Assembly: GCF_004362525.1 (NCBI RefSeq)
Contig: NZ_SNXS01000002.1
Span: forward strand, 806,001 to 870,000
Reading direction: 5' to 3'
From: Roseateles toxinivorans
GTDB lineage: Bacteria > Pseudomonadota > Gammaproteobacteria > Burkholderiales > Burkholderiaceae_C
Length of the DNA: 64,000 bases
A program made the position numbers and the translations under genes. A model generated the notes under the pieces. The model worked only from the letters and a program-made list of their open reading frames with translations, was not told the origin of the DNA and did not search any database. Shown here piece by piece: positions 1-6,994 of the stretch (the stretch's first letter is position 1; each line of letters begins with the position of its first letter).

Positions 1-783
1 GGCGACGCCTATGGTGAAGGCAACGGTCAGCGGTACGCATTTATGAAGCCGGGCAGCATCGGTACGTCCAAGGTGGAGGCGGTCGCGACGCGCTTGAAAT
101 CAATGCACCTGGCGGCAGAACCGCATAGCAAGGGCATGAATGACTACTGCGAGGAACGTGGGCACGACCGGCCCTTGCTGCGCGTCATTGCGGGATTGGA
201 CTCAGAAGAGTCTAGGCGCCAGGCGGGGCTGAAAGACCCCGAGCGCGCCATCAACATGTGGACGAGCGGAAGCTATATCGGTGCGGGTCAATATGTTCCA
301 GGGCATGGGCGCGGCTGCCTAGTCTGCGCCTATCCTGAGTCAATTGAGGCGCCGCTGGACGAGGTGGCAAAGTTTCACAAGCAGACGGGTCTGTTGCCGG
401 ATGTGGTTCGTGAACTGTTGGATTCCGCCCGCGGGCTGACCGCGGAAGAAGCTCATAAGGTCGCGCAGGCGAAAGGCGTCCCGGCCGAACGAATCGTCGG
501 CGAACCATTGCGCTCCGTCATCCCTGTGCTCTGCGCGACCGGCAAGGTGCCATTGAGCGAAGCCAAGGAGGCGGTCGACGTGCCCTTCGCCTTTTCCTCG
601 CTACTTGCTGGGGTGGCCGGCTTCGTCATGCTGCTTCGCGACGTGCAGATTCGCGGCGAAACAAGCGTGTGCTGGACCCAGCATGTCTTTAAGCGACCTT
701 CGCCTTCGATGTTGAAGGTCGAGGGAAGGCATGCGCGGTGCGTCAGGTGCGATGCCGCTGAACTGGTGGACGAGCCCGCGTGA
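1..783 (+). CDS. ThiF/E1-like adenylating protein, 5' truncated
   Basis: The reading frame is open from the first base, so the N-terminus lies outside the window; 260 residues remain. What is left fits the second half of an E1/ThiF fold. It opens with D-x-YGEGNGQR followed by IGTSKVEAVATRL, which resembles the family block D-x-D-x-V-x-x-x-N-x-x-R then GxxKVEAxxxRL. It continues with a VIAGLDSEESRR stretch like the T/D-D-x-x-x-R region, then CLVC and RCVRC pairs able to bind zinc. The nucleotide-binding GxGxxG loop would lie upstream, so it cannot be checked. Family knowledge: such proteins activate ubiquitin-like or sulfur-carrier C-termini, and many bacterial ones sit in defence or plasmid-type operons. 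The codon use is less GC-biased than in the following genes, suggesting transfer. The exact subfamily is unknown. Confidence 0.6.
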   Translation, partial: GDAYGEGNGQRYAFMKPGSIGTSKVEAVATRLKSMHLAAEPHSKGMNDYCEERGHDRPLLRVIAGLDSEESRRQAGLKDPERAINMWTSGSYIGAGQYVPGHGRGCLVCAYPESIEAPLDEVAKFHKQTGLLPDVVRELLDSARGLTAEEAHKVAQAKGVPAERIVGEPLRSVIPVLCATGKVPLSEAKEAVDVPFAFSSLLAGVAGFVMLLRDVQIRGETSVCWTQHVFKRPSPSMLKVEGRHARCVRCDAAELVDEPA

Positions 784-855
784 TGTGAGAGGTGAGATCC
801 GCCGGCCTCCGGCTCCAGTGGGTCCGACCTGGTGATGCCGTGCACACACCGAGTA

Positions 856-884
856 CGCTGGCCTTGCATTAAGCAAGGCCAGCG
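856..884 (+). terminator. Strong hairpin after the ThiF-like gene
   Basis: A perfect 12-bp stem (left arm 856-867, right arm 873-884) encloses the loop ATTAA. It stands about 70 bases past the stop codon of the ThiF-like gene. There is no T-tract, so it may act as a Rho-dependent or mRNA-stabilising structure, or mark the element boundary. Confidence 0.6.
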
Positions 885-944
885 GCTCACCCCTCGGCAC
901 ATGACATTTCGGGCGCGTCGCGCGCGCCGTCAGGATCGCCTCCA

Positions 945-980
945 AAAGTTCAGACTTGAGTGAACAAAGTTCAGAGTTGA
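945..980 (+). repeat. Two 15-bp direct repeats one after another
   Basis: AAAGTTCAGACTTGA at 945-959 and AAAGTTCAGAGTTGA at 966-980 differ at one base and are 21 bp apart, two helical turns. They could be a regulator or recombinase binding site at the junction between the ThiF-like region and the high-GC backbone. No protein partner can be named. Confidence 0.5.
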
Positions 981-1023
981 ATGGTTTTCGACACCGACCG
1001 AAAAGAGCCCCCCCGCGACTGCG

Positions 1024-1070
1024 CACCTGTTGACAGGTGGCACCTAGGTGTACTACTGTATTGGTACACC
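1024..1070 (+). promoter_or_regulatory. Promoter and palindromic operator of the GntR/ABC operon
   Basis: A TTGACA -35 box (1030-1035) is followed after 18 bp by TACTGT. Three palindromes overlap it: CACCTGT-TG-ACAGGTG (1024-1039), CACCTAGGTG (1041-1050) and GGTGTAC-N10-GTACACC (1047-1070). The last has the GTGTAC/GTACAC form usual for YtrA-type GntR repressors and covers the -10 region. This implies that the regulator just downstream represses its own operon. Confidence 0.65.
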
Positions 1071-1089
1071 AACGTAACCCCCGTCACCC

Positions 1090-1491
1090 GTGCCTGCCCT
1101 GGACCTCTTCCACATCAACACCGGCTCCACCGAACCGATCTACCGCCAGTTGGTGGAGCTGGTGCGGCGGCTGGTGGCCAGCGGGCAGCTTAAGGCCGGC
1201 GACGAGATTCCTTCGGTGCGCGAGCTGGCCCAGGGCCTGGTCGTGCACCCGATGACGATTTCCAAGGCCTATGGCCTGCTGGAGGCCGAGGGCCTGCTGG
1301 AGCGCCGTCGCGGCCTGGCCATGCGTGTGGCCGCCCAGCATCGGCGGGCCCAGGCGCCGCTGGACCGGGCCGAGCTGCTGCGGCCCAGCCTTGAGCGCGC
1401 CGCCCAGGAAGCACGCCAGCTGGAGCTGTCCACGGCGCAGGCCCTGGCCCTGTTCAAAGAGATTCTTCAGGCGGAGGAGCCGCAGTCATGA
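1090..1491 (+). CDS. GntR-family regulator, YtrA subfamily
   Basis: A 133-residue protein with a GTG start. The N-terminal two thirds is a winged helix: PIYRQLVELVRRLVASGQLKAGDEIPSVRELA is interrupted only by typical spacing, then HPMTISKAYGLLEAEGLLERR. The C-terminal part is a short helical tail, not a large effector domain, and this combination defines the YtrA subfamily. Its stop codon overlaps the start of the ABC ATPase gene by ATGA. YtrA regulators normally repress the ABC transporter encoded with them and respond to cell-envelope stress or antibiotics; the effector here is unknown. A GTGTAC/GTACAC palindrome lies 20 bp upstream. Confidence 0.88.
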   Translation: MPALDLFHINTGSTEPIYRQLVELVRRLVASGQLKAGDEIPSVRELAQGLVVHPMTISKAYGLLEAEGLLERRRGLAMRVAAQHRRAQAPLDRAELLRPSLERAAQEARQLELSTAQALALFKEILQAEEPQS

Positions 1492-2396
1492 ACACAAGCT
1501 TGTCAATCGCCGCCGACGGTGGCCTGGCCCTGCAAGCCGGCGCACCGGCGGCCTCGGTGCAGCTCAGAGGCCTTTGTCTGAGCTATGGCGGCCAGTCCGT
1601 GCTCCAGGGCCTGGACTGGGCCCTGCAGCCGGGCCAGGTGATAGGCCTGCTGGGCCGCAACGGGGCCGGCAAGACCAGCTTGCTGGAGAGCCTGCTGGGC
1701 CTACGCGAGCCCGATGCCGGCGAGGTCAAGCTGTTCGGTCAATCGGTCGCCGGGCTGGACGATGGCCTGCGGTCCCGCATCGGCTATGTGCCACAGCAGT
1801 CAGATCTGTTCGAGGGCTTCACCGCCGGCCAGTTGCTGGCCTACTTTCGCAGCTTCTATCCGCGCTGGAACGAGGCCAAGGTGGAGGGCCTGATGTCGCG
1901 CTGGGAGGTGCCGCGCGACCGGCTCATCGCCAAGCTCTCGGGCGGCCAGCAGCAGCGCCTGTCCATCATCCGCGCGCTGGCCCATGAGCCCGATCTGCTG
2001 GTGCTGGACGAGCCGGTGGCAAGCCTCGACCCCGCGGGACGGCGCGACTTCCTGCGCGAGCTGGTCGAGCGCGTGCTCGACCGCGGCACGACGGTGGTGT
2101 TCTCCACCCACATCCTGTCCGATCTGGAGCGGGTGGCCTTCAATGTCGCCTTCCTGAAGGAGGGTCGCATCGCCTGCCAGGCGCCGCTGGAGGAGCTGCT
2201 GGACCAGGTTCGCATCGCTGTGGGCAGTCCGGTCGAACTGCAGTCACTGCAGGCGGTTCATGGTGCGCAGCTGCTGCGTCGAGGAGCCTTGGCCCCGGGG
2301 CAGGAGCAATGGCTGCTGCGCTTCACGCAGGGCGCGCCGGCCGATGCGCGGCTGCGGGCGCTGAACCTGGAAGACCTGTTCATGGAGCTCAGCTGA
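1488..2396 (+). CDS. ABC transporter ATP-binding protein
   Basis: A 302-residue ATPase subunit. The Walker A loop GRNGAGKTS lies near residue 57, the signature LSGGQQQR near 150, and Walker B LLVLDEP near 170, followed by a D-loop SLDP and a switch histidine (STHIL). The last 70 residues form a variable C-terminal extension. It overlaps the GntR gene by four bases and the membrane subunit gene by one, so the three are translationally coupled. With a YtrA regulator in front, the transporter is probably an exporter or envelope-stress sensor; its substrate cannot be deduced. Confidence 0.92.
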   Translation: MNTSLSIAADGGLALQAGAPAASVQLRGLCLSYGGQSVLQGLDWALQPGQVIGLLGRNGAGKTSLLESLLGLREPDAGEVKLFGQSVAGLDDGLRSRIGYVPQQSDLFEGFTAGQLLAYFRSFYPRWNEAKVEGLMSRWEVPRDRLIAKLSGGQQQRLSIIRALAHEPDLLVLDEPVASLDPAGRRDFLRELVERVLDRGTTVVFSTHILSDLERVAFNVAFLKEGRIACQAPLEELLDQVRIAVGSPVELQSLQAVHGAQLLRRGALAPGQEQWLLRFTQGAPADARLRALNLEDLFMELS

Positions 2397-3841
2397 TGCG
2401 CGCGCTGGCGGCGCTGCCCCAGGCGCAGATCCTGCTGGGCCCCTGGTGGTCGGCCGGCACCTCCTGGCGCCGCGTCTGGTCGCTGCTGTTGGCCGCCGGC
2501 TGGCTGGTGCCGGTGGCCCTGCTGGCCTATTTCAAGGGCAGTCATGTCGCCACTCAGCTGGGGCTGCTGATCGCGGTGGTCTATCTGCAGCTGCTGGGCC
2601 TGGCGCTGCTGATCAATCTGGTGCGGCAGAACCATCCCCATGCGGCGCGTCTGGTGCCCGGCCATCTGCAGCATCTGCGTGCCTGTGCTGCGGTGCTGAT
2701 GCTGGTGCTGGCACCGGCCTGCGGCTTGCTGGCCGCTGCGGCGCTGGGCGAGCCGCTGGCCTGGGCGCTGGGGGCCGGGGTCTGCCTGCTGCTGATCGGC
2801 GTCAGCGTGCGCTGGCCCGAGATCTGGTGGTGGCTGTGGATCGTGCCGTCCACGGCATGGTGGTGGTCTGACGGCATGGTCTGGGGTCTGCTTGGCGGTG
2901 CCATGCGCCGCTGGTATGTCGAGCAGCCGCTGAGTCTCGCCGCCTGCGCACTGCTGTTTCTGCCCTGGCTGCTGAGCCGTGTCGTGCTGTCCGGCGGCAC
3001 CGCGCATCGGCGTGCCCAGGCCCGTGCGGCCGAGTGGCGCCGCAAGATCGGCTCGACCCGCTGGAGCGTCGCCGAAACACCGGGCGCGGGCGGGGTGGGC
3101 GGTGCCTTCAACTGGCTGTACGGTCTGTGGCGTGGCTTCCTGCTGGCCCGTGCCCGCCCGCAGCCGCGCAGCGTGCTCGCGCGCGCGGAGCTGGCGCTGT
3201 ACGGCAGTTCGCACTGGAGCGCCCACCTCGGCGGCGTGCTGCTGGTGATGGCGCTGGTGGTTCTGCTGCTGGTCGGGGTGCTGATCTGGACGCCGGTGAC
3301 CTGGGAACATGTCGTACGCCGGGGCGGCGTCGGCCTGACTATCGGTGTGATGAGTGCCTGCTTCAGCCCGCTGATCGGTCTGCCGGCCGCGCTCTACCAG
3401 TCGCGTCGCGAGCAGGCTCTGCTGATGTTGCTGCCGGGCATGCCGCGCGGCTCGGCACTGAACCGGGCGCTGGCGCGGCGCCAGATGTGGCATGCCGTTG
3501 GCGCGCTGGCGGTGGTGCTGGGCCTGCTGCAGCTGCTGCTCGGCACTGCGGCGCTGGAGAATGGGGCGCTGATGGTGGCCGTGGGTCTGCTGCTGTCGGT
3601 CTCCTTGTGGGCGGACTGGTCGCGGCGCGGCCTGCCGCGCGAGCTCTGGTACGTGGCGTTGGTCGGCGGCGGCATGGCGCTGGCCATCAGCCTGGCGGTG
3701 GTGCTGGACGCGCTGGCCTGGGGCCGCTGGCTGGCTCTGCCGCTGGCGCTGCCGGTCTGGCTGGGCCTGTTGCGCTGGCGCTGGCTGCGTCTGCAGACCT
3801 GGCCTCAGGCCTTGCCGGCCGGGCGCAACATCGGCCGCTGA
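2396..3841 (+). CDS. ABC transporter membrane subunit
   Basis: A 481-residue, very hydrophobic protein. I chose the ATG that overlaps the ATPase stop (TGATG). Hydrophobic segments occur near residues 25-60, 75-130, 160-190, 280-310, 325-345, 375-400 and 420-460, suggesting 10-12 membrane helices in two halves. There is no family motif I can name. The position after a GntR regulator and an ATPase makes it the permease of that transporter. A longer upstream start inside the ATPase gene is open but unlikely. Confidence 0.8.
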   Translation: MRALAALPQAQILLGPWWSAGTSWRRVWSLLLAAGWLVPVALLAYFKGSHVATQLGLLIAVVYLQLLGLALLINLVRQNHPHAARLVPGHLQHLRACAAVLMLVLAPACGLLAAAALGEPLAWALGAGVCLLLIGVSVRWPEIWWWLWIVPSTAWWWSDGMVWGLLGGAMRRWYVEQPLSLAACALLFLPWLLSRVVLSGGTAHRRAQARAAEWRRKIGSTRWSVAETPGAGGVGGAFNWLYGLWRGFLLARARPQPRSVLARAELALYGSSHWSAHLGGVLLVMALVVLLLVGVLIWTPVTWEHVVRRGGVGLTIGVMSACFSPLIGLPAALYQSRREQALLMLLPGMPRGSALNRALARRQMWHAVGALAVVLGLLQLLLGTAALENGALMVAVGLLLSVSLWADWSRRGLPRELWYVALVGGGMALAISLAVVLDALAWGRWLALPLALPVWLGLLRWRWLRLQTWPQALPAGRNIGR

Positions 3842-3849
3842 TCAAGGCA

Positions 3850-4266
3850 TCAAGCGCGAGCCAGCCCCACGATCTGCGCCGCCGGCAGCACGCCCGAGAC
3901 GCGCTGCACCTCCAGACCCTGGCGTATCTTCACCAGGGTCGGGATGCTGCGAATGGCAAAACGCTGCGCCAGGCGCGGGTTCTCGTCGCTGTTGACCTTG
4001 ACCAGCAAGGCCTGACCCTTGAGCTGGGCGGCGGCCTGCTCGAACTGTGGCGCCATCTGCCGGCAGGGGCCGCACCAGGGGGCCCAGAAGTCCACCAGCA
4101 CCGGCAGCTCGCTGCCCTTGACGACGGCGTCGAAGCTGGCGTCGCTCAGCGTGATTGGCTTGCCGTCCAGCAGTTCGAGACCGCAGCGCCCGCAGACCGG
4201 ATCCTGCTGCGTGCGCTCGTCGGGCACGCGGTTCTTGGCTTGGCAGTGGGGGCAGGTGATCAGCAT
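3850..4266 (-). CDS. trxC: Thioredoxin TrxC (thioredoxin 2)
   Basis: A 138-residue protein with two N-terminal zinc-binding pairs, CPHC (5-8) and CGRC (25-28), before a thioredoxin fold with the active site WCGPC near residue 68 and the cis-proline region SIPTL. The zinc domain separates TrxC from TrxA. It reduces disulfides in cytosolic proteins using electrons from thioredoxin reductase and is typically induced in oxidative stress. The start at 4266 is the methionine directly before the zinc domain; longer upstream reading gives a non-homologous arginine-rich extension. The gene follows a LysR regulator on the same strand after 49 bp and may be co-transcribed with it. Confidence 0.95.
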   Translation of the reverse strand: MLITCPHCQAKNRVPDERTQQDPVCGRCGLELLDGKPITLSDASFDAVVKGSELPVLVDFWAPWCGPCRQMAPQFEQAAAQLKGQALLVKVNSDENPRLAQRFAIRSIPTLVKIRQGLEVQRVSGVLPAAQIVGLARA

Positions 4267-4315
4267 CGGGGTTCCTTGGTGCTCAGTCTCGCATCTTGGG
4301 CGGCTGGCGCGCTTT

Positions 4316-5230
4316 TCAAGGCGCGGCCTTGAGCCGCTGCTCCAGCGCCGCGCCCACCTCCTGCATGAAGGCGCGCACCCGGCCGGTGTGGCGCAGGTCC
4401 GGGTGTGTGAGCAGCCAGACCGGCGTGCTGACATCGGGCAGCACCTCGGACACCGCCACCAGCTCGGGTTCGCTGGCCTCTATCACCGTGGGCAGCAGGG
4501 CCAGGGCCAGACCCGTGCGGGCCATGGCCACGGCCGGGTGCAGCAGGTCCAGCCGCATCACCACCTGCTCGGGTGGCACATGGTCCAGCATCCAGCGGTC
4601 GAAGAAGCGGGTGCGGCGCTCGCTGTCGAAGCCTATCCAGGGATGGCCGCCGCAGAGCTCGGACAGCGGCGTGAGGCGCTGCGGCAGGGTGGCCGAACCG
4701 CGCCGGGCATAGACACGCATGCGCAGCTCGCCGAGGTTGCGCCCGACCAGATGCTCGGGCACCAGGCGGCTCATGCGCAGGGCGACATCGGCGTCGCGGC
4801 GCGACATATCGACCAGGGCCGAGTTCTCGCTGACCTCGACCATGATGCCGGGGTGGCTGCGCCGGAAGGCGGCCAGCGCCTCGGGCAGCAGGTGCAGGGT
4901 GGCGACGAAGGCGGTGGTCAGGCGCAGCACGCCCTGCAGCTCCAGGTCGCGACCGATGATGCGGCGCTGCATTTCGCCAATCGCGTGCTGCATCTCGCGC
5001 GCCTGCTGCGCCAGCAGCGCGCCGGCCTCGGTCGGCTGATAGCCCTGGCGCAGGCGCTCGAACAGACGCGTGCCGAGGTCCTGCTCCAGCGCGTTCAGGC
5101 GCCGCAGCACCGTGGTGTGGCGCACGCCCAGGGCCTGGGCCGCGGCATTCAAGGAGCCCTGCTCGGCGATGGCCAGGGCGTAACGCAAGTCGTCCCAGTC
5201 GGGCAGGCCTGAGGTGGTGATCGCTGTCAT
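4316..5230 (-). CDS. LysR-family transcriptional regulator
   Basis: A 304-residue protein starting MTAITTS. The winged helix lies at about residues 12-70 (ALAIAEQGSLNAAAQALGVRHTTVLRRLNALE) and the periplasmic-binding-like effector domain at 95-300. It is divergent from the small ORF and tautomerase gene, with which it shares a 98-bp intergenic region that carries two near-identical GTGCRAATTTGCAAAC boxes. A role as regulator of those genes is inferred from this arrangement. The upstream in-frame start would put the operator inside the coding sequence, so I rejected it. Confidence 0.88.
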   Translation of the reverse strand: MTAITTSGLPDWDDLRYALAIAEQGSLNAAAQALGVRHTTVLRRLNALEQDLGTRLFERLRQGYQPTEAGALLAQQAREMQHAIGEMQRRIIGRDLELQGVLRLTTAFVATLHLLPEALAAFRRSHPGIMVEVSENSALVDMSRRDADVALRMSRLVPEHLVGRNLGELRMRVYARRGSATLPQRLTPLSELCGGHPWIGFDSERRTRFFDRWMLDHVPPEQVVMRLDLLHPAVAMARTGLALALLPTVIEASEPELVAVSEVLPDVSTPVWLLTHPDLRHTGRVRAFMQEVGAALEQRLKAAP

Positions 5231-5231
5231 T

Positions 5232-5289
5232 GTGCAAATTTGCAAACTCAGAGTGCAGTTTGCGCAGTTGTTGGTGCGAATTTGCAAAC
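5232..5289. promoter_or_regulatory. Paired operator boxes between LysR and tautomerase genes
   Basis: GTGCAAATTTGCAAAC (5232-5247) and GTGCGAATTTGCAAAC (5274-5289) match at 15 of 16 bases and are 42 bp apart, four helical turns. The first contains the perfect palindrome GCAAATTTGC. Two phased boxes of this kind fit a LysR tetramer bending the DNA between divergent promoters. Confidence 0.6.
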
Positions 5290-5328
5290 ATACCATGGTC
5301 GCACCGAATCACCTCACCGGAGTGCGCC

Positions 5329-5454
5329 ATGAAACTGCCCCCTGTCCCCACCCCCATCTGGCTCGGTCCCTTGCTGGACCGCTGGTTCAGCGCCTGGATC
5401 GCCCGCAGCGAGGCGCGCTGGCGGACGGTTGAACTGCGCCAGCGCTACTACTGA
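5329..5454 (+). CDS. Small protein of 41 residues, function unknown
   Basis: A short ORF with a GGAG ribosome site about six bases before ATG. The product is rich in Trp, Arg and Leu (RWFSAWIARSEARW) and ends in QRYY; the middle could form an amphipathic helix. It sits between the LysR operators and the tautomerase gene, with 27 bp to the latter, so it is probably co-expressed. I recognise no family. Its reality rests on the ribosome site, spacing and composition. Confidence 0.5.
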   Translation: MKLPPVPTPIWLGPLLDRWFSAWIARSEARWRTVELRQRYY

Positions 5455-5481
5455 ATTGACCTGATCTGAACGGAGAGCCTC

Positions 5482-5901
5482 ATGCCCCATCTGCACCTCA
5501 GCCTCAGCCCCGCCCCCGGGCGGGAGCCCGATCACACCCTCCTGGCCCATGCGTTGACCGAGTTGACGGCCCGGCATCTGGCCAAGGACCCGGACCTCAC
5601 CGCCGTGCGCCTTGCCCGCGTGCCGGCGCCGGATTGGTTCGTTGCCCGGCGCTCGCTGGCCGAGCAGGCGCTGGCCAGCTATCACCTCGAGGTGCAGGTC
5701 ACGGCCGACACCAATACCGAGGCGCAGATCGCGGCTTGGCTGCAGGCCGTGCATCTGCTGCTGGGCGATCAGCTCGGCGCGCTGCATCCGGCCAGTTACG
5801 CGGTGGTTCAGCAGTTGCCGGCCGCGGCCTGGGGCTATGGCGGGCGTTCTCAGCTGGCCCGACGCCTGCAGGCCGCGGCCGAGGCGGTAGCCGCCGCCTG
5901 A
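5482..5901 (+). CDS. Tautomerase-family protein
   Basis: A 139-residue protein beginning MPHLHL, so processing would expose an N-terminal proline, the catalytic base of the 4-oxalocrotonate tautomerase/MIF superfamily. Its size and the LTARHLAKDPDLTAVRL block suit a two-lobed family member rather than a 60-residue 4-OT. A GGAG ribosome site lies eight bases upstream. It is the second gene of a short unit under the divergent LysR regulator. The substrate is unknown. Confidence 0.75.
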   Translation: MPHLHLSLSPAPGREPDHTLLAHALTELTARHLAKDPDLTAVRLARVPAPDWFVARRSLAEQALASYHLEVQVTADTNTEAQIAAWLQAVHLLLGDQLGALHPASYAVVQQLPAAAWGYGGRSQLARRLQAAAEAVAAA

Positions 5902-6004
5902 GTTTGATGCTGCGAGTGTCCGCCGGCCCCGTTAGACTTGCCCTCTGGCCGCGCTACCGGCGCCGCCGGTCACCCGGTGCGGAGCCGGGGCTCATGGAAG
6001 GCTT

Positions 6005-6994
6005 GTGGACACAGCAGCATTGCAAGGATCAGCGACGGGCGAGGGCCGGCGTGCCTGCCTGCAGCGCCTGGCAGTGGCGCTGTGTGCGGGCGGCGGCCCC
6101 TGGCTTGGCGCGCGGGCGCAGGGCGTGCGCGCCGAATCGCTGGCCGTGCTGTACCCCGAGATCGGCGAGCCCTTCCGCGCCATCTTCGCCAAGATTCTCG
6201 AAGGCATAGACGATCGCTTGCAGGCCCGCGTCCTTAGGGTCGCGGTGCCGGCCGAGGCCGATATGGCGGGCCTGGCGGCGGACATGCAGCGGCGCGAACC
6301 CAAGCTGGTGATCGCCCTGGGCCGCGCCGGACTGCGCCTGGCAAGTGTGCTGGACCGCCGCATCGAGGTCGTTGCCGGCGGCGTGATCAGCCCCAGCGAG
6401 GCCGAGGCGCGCGACGCCACCGTGCACAGCCTGGCGCCCGATCCGCTGCTGCTGATGCAGCGTCTGAAGGGCCTGCTCCCAGGCGTCAAACGGGTCAGCG
6501 TGGCCTATTCGGCGCGCCACAGCGCCTGGCTGATGCGCTTCGCCCAGGACGCCGCGCGCCAGCTGGGCCTCGAACTGCAGGCCCAGGAGGTTGGCGACCT
6601 GAAGGCCGCGCTGCGCCACTACCAGGAGTTCTTTGCCCAGGCCTCGCCGCAGCATGCGCTGTGGCTGCCGCAAGACCCCCTGTCGGTCGATGAGTCGACG
6701 GTGTTGCCGCTGGTGCTGCAGGAATCCTGGAACCACGGCGTGCCGCTGTTTTCCAGCAACCTTGGCCATGTGCGGCGGGGCGCGCTATTCGCGCTCTACC
6801 CCAACAATCTCGAGCTGGGCCGCAGCCTGGGTGGTTCGGCACTGGCACGCCTGGCGGGCAATGCCGGGCCACGCAGCGCCCTGCCGCTGCGTGACGTGCA
6901 TGCGGCGCTGAACACCCGTACCGCCAGCCATCTGGGCCTGGACCTGAGCCCTCGATTGCAGCAGGCCTTCGAGCTGCTGCTGCCCGAACGATGA
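6005..6994 (+). CDS. ABC-type substrate-binding protein (DUF534/ABC_sub_bind type)
   Basis: A 329-residue protein starting with GTG. After about 40 residues, including a hydrophobic stretch that ends in GARAQG (a likely secretion signal), a two-lobed periplasmic-binding fold follows: LAVLYPEIGEPFRAIF and LVIALGRAGLRL are typical of the ABC_sub_bind family. No permease or ATPase is nearby. Instead the gene overlaps a histidine kinase by ATGA and is followed by a TonB receptor. The protein may therefore present a ligand to the kinase, a common arrangement for such orphan binding proteins. Confidence 0.72.
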   Translation: MDTAALQGSATGEGRRACLQRLAVALCAGGGPWLGARAQGVRAESLAVLYPEIGEPFRAIFAKILEGIDDRLQARVLRVAVPAEADMAGLAADMQRREPKLVIALGRAGLRLASVLDRRIEVVAGGVISPSEAEARDATVHSLAPDPLLLMQRLKGLLPGVKRVSVAYSARHSAWLMRFAQDAARQLGLELQAQEVGDLKAALRHYQEFFAQASPQHALWLPQDPLSVDESTVLPLVLQESWNHGVPLFSSNLGHVRRGALFALYPNNLELGRSLGGSALARLAGNAGPRSALPLRDVHAALNTRTASHLGLDLSPRLQQAFELLLPER

